Of a DNA stretch of 23,544 nt, positions 7,729 through 16,246 are shown piece by piece. The position numbers were made by a program, and so were the translations under genes. How positions within the stretch are numbered: position 1 is the first letter of the stretch; each line of letters starts with the position of its first letter. Under the pieces are notes generated by a model that ran no database searches, had not been told where the DNA came from, and saw nothing but the letters and a program-made list of their open reading frames with translations. Source of the DNA: a virus. The stretch lies in the IMG/VR virus record IMGVR_UViG_3300048007_000215, positions 1-23,544 of that record; one strand, 5' to 3'.

Positions 7729-8038
7729 TCCCGGTAAACTAGATAGAAGAATAACGCTACGAAGTGCTAGCGTAAGTACGGACAGCTTCGGGCAGGCCGT
7801 ACGCACGTATAGCGACCTGGGTAACGTATGGGCTAAAGTAGACTACCGCACAGTAAAGGAAGGAGAAGAAACTTCTAGACTTACTAGCGTTAATAAGGTC
7901 CGCTTTACTATTAGATACCGCAGCGACGTAGACGCTACCACTAAAATAAGCTGGGACGGCAATACCTACGAAATAGAGGGCGTAAGCTTAGAAGGTAGAG
8001 AGCGTTATTTAATCTTAGACACTACACTAAGGGACTAA
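7721..8038 (+). CDS. Head-tail stopper/joining protein (phage_H_T_join type)
   Basis: Predicted second connector ring that retains DNA and receives the tail. The 105 residues follow the family pattern: GKLDRRITLRSASVSTDSFG at the N-terminus (residues 5-24), a VWAKVDY strand (36-42), a variable loop, and a C-terminal ERYLILDTTL strand. The start is TTG at 7721, the second TTG start in this window; no ATG or GTG lies between it and an in-frame stop at 7697, and the assigned N-terminus matches the family. It overlaps the preceding gene by eight bases and the next by one (TAATG). Confidence 0.85.
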   Translation: MIDPGKLDRRITLRSASVSTDSFGQAVRTYSDLGNVWAKVDYRTVKEGEETSRLTSVNKVRFTIRYRSDVDATTKISWDGNTYEIEGVSLEGRERYLILDTTLRD

Positions 8039-8583
8039 TGAAGGACGGCATTTACTTTGAGGTAGAAGGTTTAGAAAAGGCCTTAATGAAGCTAGAACGG
8101 TTAGCAGAAATAGACCGTAAGAAAGCTAGGCAATTTAAGGCCGGTATAAAGAAGGCAGCTAAGCCAATGGTAACGGCTATTAAGAACTCTATAGAAAGCA
8201 GTAAAAATAAAAAGGCGGTTACTAAAAGTATACAAACAAAACGCTCCAAAGATCCTGCAAAGCGTAAGTACAAAGAAGTAACTTATAAAAGCGGTAACTT
8301 AGAAAAATCTATAGGCTTTATTCCTACTAAAAAAAAGGGAGCTCTTTTAGGTTATGTAGGAGCTAGAACTGGCAAAAGAGCGGGTAAGACTTTCGACGGT
8401 TATTACGCAGCTATAGTAAACTATGGGCTAGGAAGGGGTAAAGCTAAAGCTAAACCGGACAAAAAAGAAAACGTAAACTACGCAGAGAAAGGCTTTAAGA
8501 AAGCCGTAGCACAAACACAAGCACAGCTATTAAGAGAGGTGCAAAAAATACTAAAGCAAAGCATATACCAGCTAAGTAGATAA
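8038..8583 (+). CDS. HK97 gp10-like neck/tail protein
   Basis: A 181-residue, strongly basic protein resembling HK97 gp10, which joins or completes the tail end at the neck. Seen features: N-terminal VEGLEKALMKLERLAE helix, AKPMVTAIKNSI helix, a lysine-rich central loop (NKKAVTKSIQTKRSKDPAKRK), TYKSGNLEKSIGF, then VGARTGKRAG, YYAAIVNYG and a C-terminal helix. The TYKSGNLEKSIGF and Y...VEYG-like segments are the familiar part of the family. The protein is longer in the Lys-rich loops than many relatives. The stop-start overlaps on both sides place it firmly in the connector operon. Confidence 0.83.
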   Translation: MKDGIYFEVEGLEKALMKLERLAEIDRKKARQFKAGIKKAAKPMVTAIKNSIESSKNKKAVTKSIQTKRSKDPAKRKYKEVTYKSGNLEKSIGFIPTKKKGALLGYVGARTGKRAGKTFDGYYAAIVNYGLGRGKAKAKPDKKENVNYAEKGFKKAVAQTQAQLLREVQKILKQSIYQLSR

Positions 8584-8972
8584 TGAACGAAGGCAAAGCT
8601 ATATATTCTATCCTTACTAATGATAGCGACGTAAGCGCTATAATAGGTACTAAGGTTTACCCGCAGATAGCAGCGCAAGGCGCGGCTTTTCCCTTTGTTG
8701 TATATGTGCTACAAGATAACAGCCCTAGCGATACTAAAAGCGGGGTAAGTACTTTAGACGAAATACGCTACGATATAGTAGCGGCAGCAGAAACTTACAG
8801 CGAACTAACGGACCTTACGGAGAAAGTTAGAACGGCTTTAGACCGTTACACGGGAACCGTAGAAGGGGTAGTAATAGACAGCATACAGTTTATAGATTTG
8901 GACGTAGATAACGACCCAGCTACCGAGACTTACGTAAGCAGCTCGGAGTACATTTTAAGAATTAAGCGATGA
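8583..8972 (+). CDS. Tail terminator / DUF3168-like tail-completion protein
   Basis: A 129-residue protein with the DUF3168 pattern: N-terminal IYSILTNDSDVSAIIGTKVYP, FPFVVYVLQDN, the strand RYDIVAAAETYSELTDLTEKVR, and a C-terminal strand ending in SSEYILRI. Relatives form the hexameric ring capping the tail tube. It overlaps the previous stop (TAATG) and the next start (GCGATGA). The position between the gp10-like protein and the tail tube supports the assignment. Confidence 0.84.
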   Translation: MNEGKAIYSILTNDSDVSAIIGTKVYPQIAAQGAAFPFVVYVLQDNSPSDTKSGVSTLDEIRYDIVAAAETYSELTDLTEKVRTALDRYTGTVEGVVIDSIQFIDLDVDNDPATETYVSSSEYILRIKR

Positions 8973-9157
8973 AAATAACACTAACAAAAAAAGTAACCTC
9001 TCCTAGTGGTAAGAAGCTAGCTAAAGGTCTAACTTTAACAGTAGTAAACGAATACGGCCAGGAGCTTATAGAAGCGGGAAAGGCTGTAAAATTTGGAGAG
9101 GAAGCCCCGGCAGAAGCTCCGCAAGTAAAAGAAGAAGAACAAATAAATTTAAATTAA
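8969..9157 (+). CDS. Small acidic-tailed protein before the tail tube gene
   Basis: A 62-residue protein: MKITLTKKVTSPSGKK, then LAKGLTLTVVNEYGQELIEAGKA, then a Glu/Ala/Pro tail (EEAPAEAPQ, KEEEQ). The first 40 residues fit the small beta-beta-alpha pattern of short phage proteins with K.G..l.v....a.ELIE.GkA, and also resemble the protein at 6938-7138, whose tail is basic instead of acidic. Function unknown. It starts within the stop of the tail terminator gene (ATGA) and ends one base before the tail tube ATG. Confidence 0.75.
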   Translation: MKITLTKKVTSPSGKKLAKGLTLTVVNEYGQELIEAGKAVKFGEEAPAEAPQVKEEEQINLN

Positions 9158-9158
9158 A

Positions 9159-9569
9159 ATGGCAACTACTGGCATTATGAACGGAACCCTTTTAGGGGTT
9201 TACTCAGCAGGCACTCTAATAGCTCACGCTACGGAGGGCTCTATTTCTCTATCAATGGATACGAGAGACGCAACTACTAAGGACAGCTCCGGCACAAGAG
9301 ACTTACTAGAGGCAACTAAAAGCGGTACTATTTCGGTATCTGCACTATACGCAGAAGACGCAGCTTACGGCGTAGATGATCTTATGACAGCTTGGAGCGC
9401 ACGCACTACGCTTACCGTTAAGTTCTCTACTGAGGTAACTGGGGACCACTACTGGGAAGCTTCAGCTTACGTTACTTCTTTGGAAGTAAATAGCGGAATG
9501 GAGGATAACGTAACTTACTCGGCTACGTTTGAATTAAGCGGCGCTATAACTTACGGCGTAGTATCTTAA
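9159..9569 (+). CDS. Major tail (tube) protein
   Basis: A 136-residue protein with the tail-tube pattern of TP901-1-like families: MATTGIMNGTLLGVY, EGSISLSMDTRDATTKDSSGTRDLL, TKSGTISVSALYAED, LTVKFSTE and a final SATFELSGA strand. These proteins are hexamerising beta sandwiches stacked around the tape measure. Its location immediately before the tail chaperone pair and tape measure is the canonical one. A single tube gene and no sheath gene argue for a siphovirus. Confidence 0.87.
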   Translation: MATTGIMNGTLLGVYSAGTLIAHATEGSISLSMDTRDATTKDSSGTRDLLEATKSGTISVSALYAEDAAYGVDDLMTAWSARTTLTVKFSTEVTGDHYWEASAYVTSLEVNSGMEDNVTYSATFELSGAITYGVVS

Positions 9570-9595
9570 TAGAACACTAAACACACTTAAAGCAA

Positions 9596-9907
9596 ATGGT
9601 TAAATACGTAGAAATAGGAGGCGAAGAAAGACCGGTTAAATTCGGCTTCGCTGCTTTAATGGAATTTACCGAGGAGAACGGCTATACTATGGCCGACCTT
9701 GATAACCTCGGCGAAAATATGAAGCTAAAAGACGCACTCTTTTTAGTTTGGTGCGGTTTAAAGCACGGCGCTAGGGTAGAGAAAAAACCTTATAGCTATA
9801 GCATAGAGGAAGTAGCGGACTGGCTAGACGAACAGCCGGAAGCTATGGAGAAGGTCCTAAACGTATTTAGCTCAAGCTTTGGAGCCTCGGAAGAGGAAAA
9901 AAAGTAA
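9596..9907 (+). CDS. Tail assembly chaperone, short form (gpG-like)
   Basis: A 103-residue acidic protein that by position and pattern (VKFGFAALMEFTEENGYT, LKDALFLVWCGLKHGARVEKKPYSYSIEEVADWLDE) is the first tail assembly chaperone, equivalent to lambda gpG. Such proteins coat and recruit the tape measure during tail assembly. It ends in GAA AAA AAG TAA, so the last sense codons form a slippery heptamer; a fraction of ribosomes should shift -1 and produce the long form described separately. The gene sits between the tail tube and tape measure genes, as expected. Confidence 0.9.
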   Translation: MVKYVEIGGEERPVKFGFAALMEFTEENGYTMADLDNLGENMKLKDALFLVWCGLKHGARVEKKPYSYSIEEVADWLDEQPEAMEKVLNVFSSSFGASEEEKK

Positions 9908-10254
9908 ACGGGGCGCTGGGCGAAAGCTCGGCAGCCCCTTTAACTTTTGACAGCTACCAGGAGCTAGCCCTAGGGCAGTTAAACTGGAACCCGGAAGCGT
10001 TTTACAATGCTACCCCTAGAGAGTTAAATAATGCCTTGAAAGGCTTTTTTAATTTGTACGAAATAAACCAGCAGCAAAGCTGGGAACGGGAGCGCTGGAG
10101 TACTACTATACTAGTAAACCTAGAGCTACCAAAAAACAAAAAGATAAAGCCCCAAGATCTTACTGTTTTTCCTTGGGAAAAGAAACACAAAGGAGCAAAG
10201 CTAACTAAAGAACAAGCTAAAGCAATACTAAGCAAATGGCAAAAAAGAGCGTAG
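9596..10254 (+). CDS. Tail assembly chaperone, frameshifted long form (gpGT-like)
   Basis: Predicted -1 frameshift product: 103 residues from the zero frame, then 116 residues in the -1 frame from 9904 to the TAG at 10252-10254 (219 in total). The extension has no own start at its beginning and reads VNGALGESSAAPLTF, YQELALGQLNWNPEAFYNATPREL (split here by a comma only), then WERERW, a compact helical pattern like gpT-type extensions. The internal ATG at 10036 is in this frame but lies within the conserved part, so it is probably not the true start. The end overlaps the tape measure start by 19 bases. In lambda and many siphoviruses only the fused form binds the tape measure and tube protein. 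Confidence 0.87.
9898..9938 (+). promoter_or_regulatory. Programmed -1 ribosomal frameshift signal
   Basis: Slippery heptamer A AAA AAG at 9898-9904 lies in the zero frame directly before the UAA stop. Five bases later a strong stem-loop begins: 9910-9921 pairs with 9926-9938, with one bulged A at 9933, two G-U pairs and a GAAA tetraloop at 9922-9925. Heptamer, spacer length and stem are the textbook combination for -1 frameshifting, and the -1 frame is open for 116 codons. Confidence 0.88.
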
Positions 10255-12665
10255 CGAGTACTAACGTAAGCATAGGCGCTAACCTTTCCGGCCTTAAAAG
10301 AGGCCTAAAGATAGCTAGTAACAGCCTTAAAAAGTTTGGGGCTAGTGCTAAACGTATAGGCGGTAATATTACTAGAAATGTTACTTTACCTTTCGCCGCT
10401 GCTGGCGCAGCCGGTGTAAAGATGGCTACGGACCTAGAGACTAGCTTTAGCAAAATAGAGAACCTCGTAGGTATTACGGGCAAGGCGCTAGACGATTTTA
10501 AGAATAGCGTAAAAGGCGTAAGCGCTGCAACGGGGCAAAGCCAACAAGCACTAAGCGAGGCACTCTTTACGGTGGCCTCCGCAGGTCTACGAGGGGCAGA
10601 AGCTACCGAAGTATTAGAACGATCCGCGAAAGCTTCCGCTATTGGTTTAGGAGATACCCAACAAATAGCGCAAGCTTTAACGGGGGTACTACAAGCCTAC
10701 AGCAAAGAAAACCTAACGGCAGCGGAAGCTACCGACACTTTAACGGCTATAGTAAGGGAAGGTAACCTAGAAGCAGAAAGCCTAGCTCCTACCCTTGGGC
10801 GTATAGTGGGTATAGGTTCGCAGCTTGGTATAAGCTTCCAAGAACTAGGCGCTAACATAGCGACCTTTACCCGCTTGGGTGTACCTGCAGAAGAAGCCGT
10901 AGTAGGTTTACGCGGTGTAATGACTAGTTTCTTAAAGCCTACGCAAGACGCTGAAAAGGCACTAGCTACGATAGGCTTAACTTCCGAGGACCTAAGAAAC
11001 AAGGTAGGAGAAGAAGGCCTACAGTCTACGCTAGCTTTTCTTACCGAAAGCTTTAAAGGAAACGACGAAGCGCTAGTTAGTGTATTCGGAAACGTAAGAG
11101 CTCTTAGTACTGTATTGGGTACGGCGGGAGCCCAGGGCGAAGCCTACGCAGATGTACTAAACAATATAAGCAACAGCACCGGAATAGTAGACGATGGCTT
11201 TAAAAATGTAAGCCAAACGAGCGGCTTTAAATTCCAGCAAACGCTTAACAGTTTAAGAAACGCAGGTATAGAACTAGGGGCTGCTTTACTGCCTATGGTT
11301 ACTAAAATAGCGCAGTTTATTACTAAGGCTATAAATAGCTTTAGAGATCTTAGCACCGAAACAAAAACGGCTATACTAACCCTTACAGCTATCGTAGCGG
11401 CTAGCGGTCCAATAATAACCGGTATAGGAATGATTAGCGCAGTTATTGGCGCTTTACTTTCTCCGGTAGGATTAGTAGTAGGGGCTATAGTTTTACTTAT
11501 TGGCTTAACTATTAAATTTTGGGATGAGATAAGACCAGTACTAGTAAAGACTATAAACTACTTTATAGACCTCTATAACGAGAGCACTTTATTTAGGGGG
11601 GTTATTCAATACTCTATTACCAGCTTTAAAAACCTTTGGACGATAGTAAAAGCTGTTTTTGGCGGCTTATTAGATTATTTAAAAACCTTGGGCGAATTTT
11701 GGGTAGCTGTTTTTACTTTCGACTATCAAGGAGTAAAGGCCGCTATTAAAAAAGGCATAGGTGTAGTAGCTGACGTTATCGACGAAACTATTGCCGGAGT
11801 AAAAGACAATTTCGAAGATGCTATAGAAAACACCTTTACCCCTAAAGAAAAGATAGAATTTGTTACTGAGGAGGGACTACAAAAGGGAATAGATAACATA
11901 ACGGAACCCGTTAAAAAAGCTTGGGCAAAGCTTACGGGTATGTTCACTTTTGGCGGTGGCGCAGGTACTAGTACTGGCGGTGGTGGTGATGGTTTACCTA
12001 CTTTAGATCCTTCAGCTTTGGAGGACTATATGTATAGCGATGAGGACGCAAAAAAGACTACTAGCAACTTATCTAAAGTAGGGCTAGCTTGGAAGCAGTA
12101 TAGCGTACAAGTACAATCTAACGCAGAACAAGCAGCTCAAGCTATTACGGGAATGGTAGATACCATTATACACGAAGGCCTAATGAAATTAGGCGAGGCT
12201 CTAGTAACGGGTAAATTTGATTTTAAAAGCTTTAGTACTTTTATTCTTAATGCTTTCGCTAATACTGCGGAGCAATTAGGTAAACTAGCTATAAGTATAG
12301 GCTTCGCCGCTAAAGGTATTTTTGAAGCCTTAAAAGGAAAGCCGGAGCTAGCTATACTAGCTGGGGGGGCTCTTTTAGTTTTGGCGGGAGTGGCTCGCGC
12401 ACAAATGGCTAAAATGGCCGAAAACCAACAGCAAGTAAAACTAGCGAAAGGGGGGTTAGCCTATGGCGAGACTTTAGCTGTAGTCGGAGACAATCCAAAC
12501 GCTAGAATGGATCCGGAGGTAATAGCGCCACTAAGTAAGCTACAAGGTATGTTAGGCAAATCCAACGGAGGAGCTGTAGAGGTGTACGGACGCATAAGCG
12601 GCCAGGACATCCTCCTAAGCTCCGAGAAAGCAGGACGAGTACGAACTAGATATAGAGGCTTTTAG
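10236..12665 (+). CDS. Tail tape measure protein (TP901 core family)
   Basis: An 809-residue protein that sets tail length and probably helps DNA pass the envelope. The N-terminal region (LSGLKRGLKIASNSLKKFG, VTLPFAAAGAAGVKMATDLE) and the central TP901 core (LSEALFTVASAGL, LTGVLQAYSKENLTAAEATD, AEEAVVGLRGVMTSFLKP) are characteristic. A long hydrophobic stretch runs from about 378 to 429 and a shorter one lies at about 705-724, the usual membrane-active parts. A Gly-rich linker lies near 570-582. By the common rule of about 0.15 nm per residue the tail would be roughly 120 nm (estimate). It starts inside the end of the chaperone extension. Confidence 0.93.
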   Translation: MAKKSVASTNVSIGANLSGLKRGLKIASNSLKKFGASAKRIGGNITRNVTLPFAAAGAAGVKMATDLETSFSKIENLVGITGKALDDFKNSVKGVSAATGQSQQALSEALFTVASAGLRGAEATEVLERSAKASAIGLGDTQQIAQALTGVLQAYSKENLTAAEATDTLTAIVREGNLEAESLAPTLGRIVGIGSQLGISFQELGANIATFTRLGVPAEEAVVGLRGVMTSFLKPTQDAEKALATIGLTSEDLRNKVGEEGLQSTLAFLTESFKGNDEALVSVFGNVRALSTVLGTAGAQGEAYADVLNNISNSTGIVDDGFKNVSQTSGFKFQQTLNSLRNAGIELGAALLPMVTKIAQFITKAINSFRDLSTETKTAILTLTAIVAASGPIITGIGMISAVIGALLSPVGLVVGAIVLLIGLTIKFWDEIRPVLVKTINYFIDLYNESTLFRGVIQYSITSFKNLWTIVKAVFGGLLDYLKTLGEFWVAVFTFDYQGVKAAIKKGIGVVADVIDETIAGVKDNFEDAIENTFTPKEKIEFVTEEGLQKGIDNITEPVKKAWAKLTGMFTFGGGAGTSTGGGGDGLPTLDPSALEDYMYSDEDAKKTTSNLSKVGLAWKQYSVQVQSNAEQAAQAITGMVDTIIHEGLMKLGEALVTGKFDFKSFSTFILNAFANTAEQLGKLAISIGFAAKGIFEALKGKPELAILAGGALLVLAGVARAQMAKMAENQQQVKLAKGGLAYGETLAVVGDNPNARMDPEVIAPLSKLQGMLGKSNGGAVEVYGRISGQDILLSSEKAGRVRTRYRGF

Positions 12666-12668
12666 TAG

Positions 12669-15002
12669 ATGGGTTTAAGATTACAAAGCGAATTCCACAG
12701 CTCAACCAATAAGCTCTATAAGATAGAGATATACCAGGAAGGCTATAGCGCTGGTATTACTTCTTTTACGGTAGCTAGCGACGGCTTTACCTTGGAGTAC
12801 TCCGGAGAAACGGATGATATAGTAAGCCCTATTATTGGTTCTAGGTGTACGATAAACGCCTATAATAGAAACGGAGCGCTAGACGGTTTTATAAGCAAGC
12901 TAACCAATAGACAAGAGCACCTCTTTTACCTTAAAATAAGTTTAGACAGCGGGAGCGGTTACGGTACTTATTGGACCGGTGTACTTACTCAAGATCTTAT
13001 AAGCGAGCAAGACGAAAGCAGCCCTAGTATTTTTCAAATAGTAGCTACGGACGGAATAGGCCTACTGGCTAACAAAGAATACCAAGAGCTAACAAACCAA
13101 ACAGTAGAGGACTTTTTAGAGGATGCTGTAGGAGCTATAGGCTTAGACGAGATTTACGCAGCGAGCGACTTATTTTACGCTACTTCCGTAAATGTTTGGG
13201 ACATACAGCAAACCTACAGCGCTACTACGGACGTAACTACGCTTACTAGGTTCGATCCTAGGGTTTACAGCTCTAAAGACGAAGACGGAACTATAACCTA
13301 TTCTAATTACTTAGAAATACTAAAAGAGCTTTGTATAGCTTTTGGCGCTAGGTTCTATCAAAAAAATGGTATTTACTATTTCGAGCAATACCTAGAAAGA
13401 GCTAACGCTAGCAGGGTAGTATATACTTATCGTTTTAATGGTGCTTTGTCTCTTACTGAAACTATAAGCGACGACGTAACGCTAGACGGTACGACTACCG
13501 GAGGGGCTAGGCTTTCGGGTAATAGCTATACTTACTTGCCTGCTATGCAGAAAGTACAAGTAAGCTTTAACCAAGAGCGGGCAAATAATTTGCTAGCTAG
13601 TGGTATGACTTTTACAGCTACAACCGGAAGACAAAACTTAGGCTTTTTGTCGGACAGCGATAACGCTAGAGTAGAGGTAGTAGGAGACTTACTTTACCAG
13701 CTCACGCATAACGGCGGAGCGGGTACGGTAACTATTGGTTTATCTTGGCGGCCCGTATGGCGTATAGAACTACGCATAGAGGACATACTAAACCCCGGAA
13801 CGTACCACTACCTTAATAGATCTTGGAGCCCAGGAACGGCCCCCGGCGCTAATATCTACGGCGCTACTTCGTGGATTTCTTCTACTTCAGCTACCAATGC
13901 TCAAGGGTACTACTACTATTTAGATGGAGGCAGCGCTAATAATGAATTAGACGGCGTTTACCTAGCTAAAGTAGTAGGTCTAGTTACTCCGCCTTTACCG
14001 GTAAGCGGTACGGCAGAGCTAGACGTAGAGTTTTACAACGTCTACGACTTTAACTATAACGTACAAACCGTACCTAGTTACTTTACCGAAACTAGAACGG
14101 CTACGAACTTTAGAGCGCTTTACTTGAATGATAGCGGAGCGCAAAGCGATATAACTATTTTTAGCTCTACCAATAGCAGCGCTACTATAAAGAGTAACCT
14201 TATACTAGATCTTGGAGAGTTAAGGCTAGGAGACAGTACCGGAATACAAGGCAGCCTATACGTTTATACGGGTAGCGCTTGGGTAGCTTCTACGCAATGG
14301 CGTAGAGGTAACAGCGGCAGCTATCAAAGTTTGCTAAAGCTTTTAACTACGGAAGTATTAAGCTTACACTACCAGCCCGTAGAAATTTATAACGGCACTA
14401 TAGTAGGTCCGTTTGAATTTGGCCGGCGCTATGTTTTTGATAGTGCGGACTGGCTTATAATGGGCGGGACGTTTAACGCTAATATGGACGAGTGGAGCGC
14501 TGAATGGTTCGCGATAAGTAGCGACGACAGCGGAATAGCGGCAGATACTCCGGTAGGTACTGGGGGAGGCTCCGACTTCCAAGCTAGGGTAAGCAGCCAG
14601 CAGGGTACGGACGAGATTATAATAGCCGACATAGTAAACACTACGCAAGCTAATGTAGAAGGGACCTTATCAACTAACGGAGGCGTAACGACGGCGGTAA
14701 ACGCGGTAGCGGCAACGCCCGGAGGGAGCGAAGAAATAAGCGCCTCTAACTATATGAACTTCATAAGCTACAGCGGTGGTACTGGCATATATACTTTAAA
14801 CCTTCCGGCGGCTAGCGATGGGGTGCTATTAAGGTTTAAAACGGACGATACTATAGTAGCTAATAAGACAATAACACTAAGCGCAGACGGCAGCGAAACT
14901 ATAGACGGAGAACCCACTTACGAAATGGATAGGAGCTTTGACGGCATTAGTCTCTTGGGCTTTTCGGGAAATTGGTATATAGTACAAAAGAAAGAGAAAT
15001 AA
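12669..15002 (+). CDS. Distal tail / baseplate hub protein (Dit-Tal-like)
   Basis: A 777-residue protein directly after the tape measure, the place of the distal tail and tail-tip proteins. The N-terminus (LRLQSEFHSSTNKLYKIEIYQEG, written as LRLQSEFHSS plus TNKLYKIEIYQEG) and the following beta-rich region with RCTINAYNRNG and QIVATDGIGLLANKEY resemble hub proteins common in Bacteroidota siphoviruses. A later part (from about 390) looks carbohydrate-binding-like, with many Ser, Thr, Tyr and aromatic residues. Residues about 657-777 form a separable C-terminal beta domain (NLPAASDGVLLRFK, GISLLGFSGNWYIV), of a kind often found at fibre tips. It starts three bases after the tape measure stop. 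Confidence 0.75.
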   Translation: MGLRLQSEFHSSTNKLYKIEIYQEGYSAGITSFTVASDGFTLEYSGETDDIVSPIIGSRCTINAYNRNGALDGFISKLTNRQEHLFYLKISLDSGSGYGTYWTGVLTQDLISEQDESSPSIFQIVATDGIGLLANKEYQELTNQTVEDFLEDAVGAIGLDEIYAASDLFYATSVNVWDIQQTYSATTDVTTLTRFDPRVYSSKDEDGTITYSNYLEILKELCIAFGARFYQKNGIYYFEQYLERANASRVVYTYRFNGALSLTETISDDVTLDGTTTGGARLSGNSYTYLPAMQKVQVSFNQERANNLLASGMTFTATTGRQNLGFLSDSDNARVEVVGDLLYQLTHNGGAGTVTIGLSWRPVWRIELRIEDILNPGTYHYLNRSWSPGTAPGANIYGATSWISSTSATNAQGYYYYLDGGSANNELDGVYLAKVVGLVTPPLPVSGTAELDVEFYNVYDFNYNVQTVPSYFTETRTATNFRALYLNDSGAQSDITIFSSTNSSATIKSNLILDLGELRLGDSTGIQGSLYVYTGSAWVASTQWRRGNSGSYQSLLKLLTTEVLSLHYQPVEIYNGTIVGPFEFGRRYVFDSADWLIMGGTFNANMDEWSAEWFAISSDDSGIAADTPVGTGGGSDFQARVSSQQGTDEIIIADIVNTTQANVEGTLSTNGGVTTAVNAVAATPGGSEEISASNYMNFISYSGGTGIYTLNLPAASDGVLLRFKTDDTIVANKTITLSADGSETIDGEPTYEMDRSFDGISLLGFSGNWYIVQKKEK

Positions 15003-15029
15003 GGACTAAGTTTATACAATAAATAGAAT

Positions 15030-15887
15030 ATGAAAAAAGCTCAATACTTCTACCTGCTACGCAGAGGCTTTTTTAGCGGTGGCGGTTTAGACTCGGATTA
15101 TCAAGCAGTACTAGACCAAGCTACTACGCGAGGCTTTACAGCGCCTAGCGATACCCAGCAGAATTTACAAAGCAATATAATAAAGACGCTAAAAGCTTAC
15201 GGAGTTTGGGACAAGCTAGACCTATTTTATTTATTAGCTGGCGAGCAGGAAAACTTTGCTAGACTTAACTGGAAAGCTCCGGCTAGCTTTGAGTTAGCTA
15301 ATAGCGGTACGCCTACCTTTACAAGTAATAAAGGATTCAGTAACGGCGGCGGTAGCAACTATCTAGACACTACCTTTAACTTTAGTACTGATGGAAGCAG
15401 CTACACGCTAAACGATGCAGGGGCCTTTGTAGCCTTTCCTATAATGAGTACTACTAGCCAAACGAATAACCGAGTTTACGGTAACGAGGAGCCTACTAGC
15501 GCTAACTTTTTAAGCCCTAGAATAGACGTAGACGCTGCGGACTTATCTAACCGTAACTGGATAAACGGAGCTGACTACCAAGATCCCGATACAGCGCCCG
15601 ACTTCCATAAGGATAACGATACTATATTTTTCCAAAATAGAACGGACGACAGTACGGCTAACTATAGAAGTACGGACTTAGCAGCTAACGACGTTAAGAG
15701 CGCTGAAGATACGGCAAGCGATAGCAGTAGCTTACTAAACGATAACCTAGTACTACTACAAGCTAAAGGCGCTTACCTAGAGAGTACGGCCACTATTGGA
15801 ATGTTTGGACTAGGAGGAGCTCTAACGGCTACGGATATGCAGACGATAGAGCGAGCTTGGTATACTAACTATTACACTAAATTATAA
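15030..15887 (+). CDS. Tail fibre-like protein with a lectin-like domain
   Basis: A 285-residue protein following the baseplate hub. After a short lead it has a pattern (DSDYQAVLDQATTRGFTAPS, NIIKTLKAYGVWDKLDLFY, LNWKAPASFELANSGTPTFT, GGGSNYLDTTFNFS) that I know from phage tail and secreted proteins of Bacteroidota. The part after about residue 85 looks like a concanavalin/laminin-G-type beta sandwich. A receptor-binding or fibre role is inferred from location and fold, not shown. It overlaps the next ATG by one base (TAATG). Confidence 0.7.
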   Translation: MKKAQYFYLLRRGFFSGGGLDSDYQAVLDQATTRGFTAPSDTQQNLQSNIIKTLKAYGVWDKLDLFYLLAGEQENFARLNWKAPASFELANSGTPTFTSNKGFSNGGGSNYLDTTFNFSTDGSSYTLNDAGAFVAFPIMSTTSQTNNRVYGNEEPTSANFLSPRIDVDAADLSNRNWINGADYQDPDTAPDFHKDNDTIFFQNRTDDSTANYRSTDLAANDVKSAEDTASDSSSLLNDNLVLLQAKGAYLESTATIGMFGLGGALTATDMQTIERAWYTNYYTKL

Positions 15888-16246
15888 TGGCAGACGCGAA
15901 CTTAATACTAAAGCAAACGCTAAACGTAACTTGTATGCGTAACGATACTTTTAGGCTAGCTATGGTTTGGAAGGACTCTACAGACACTTTAATAGATCTT
16001 ACCGCCTACACTTTTATAGCTGAGGTAAAAAAGAACACTAGCGACCTTACTAACTTTTTTAGTTTTTCCGATAGCGATTTTACAAAAGACGCGAGCGGAA
16101 ACTTAACAATGAATAAGACTAGCGCGGAGATGGACCTAGTACCGGGCTTCTATTACTACGACATACAAGCTACTAAAATATCCGACTTAACGGTCCAAAC
16201 CTGGGCCGGCGGTAACTTTATAATAAAGCAAGACGTAACGGACTAA
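15887..16246 (+). CDS. Small baseplate/fibre-anchoring protein (BppU N-terminal-like)
   Basis: A 119-residue beta-rich protein with the pattern RNDTFRLAMVWKDSTDTLIDLTAYTFIAEVKKN and GFYYYDIQATK, reminiscent of the N-terminal domain of baseplate upper proteins (BppU-like; R.DT....V...dg...DLt.....a.v....) that anchors receptor-binding proteins. This is pattern resemblance only. It sits between two probable fibre genes, with stop-start overlaps on both sides (TAATG), consistent with a fibre-linker role. TTAACGGTCC and the rest of the coding sequence show no frameshift. Confidence 0.6.
   Translation: MADANLILKQTLNVTCMRNDTFRLAMVWKDSTDTLIDLTAYTFIAEVKKNTSDLTNFFSFSDSDFTKDASGNLTMNKTSAEMDLVPGFYYYDIQATKISDLTVQTWAGGNFIIKQDVTD

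Noticed and set aside
10036-10254. Independent 72-residue gene after the tail chaperone
   Set aside because: The same frame is open back to the slippery site and the conserved part starts before the ATG, so it is treated as the -1 extension of the chaperone.
10217-11356. Several minus-strand frames under the tape measure gene
   Set aside because: They are antisense shadows of the Ala/Leu-rich coding sequence with no start signals or motifs.
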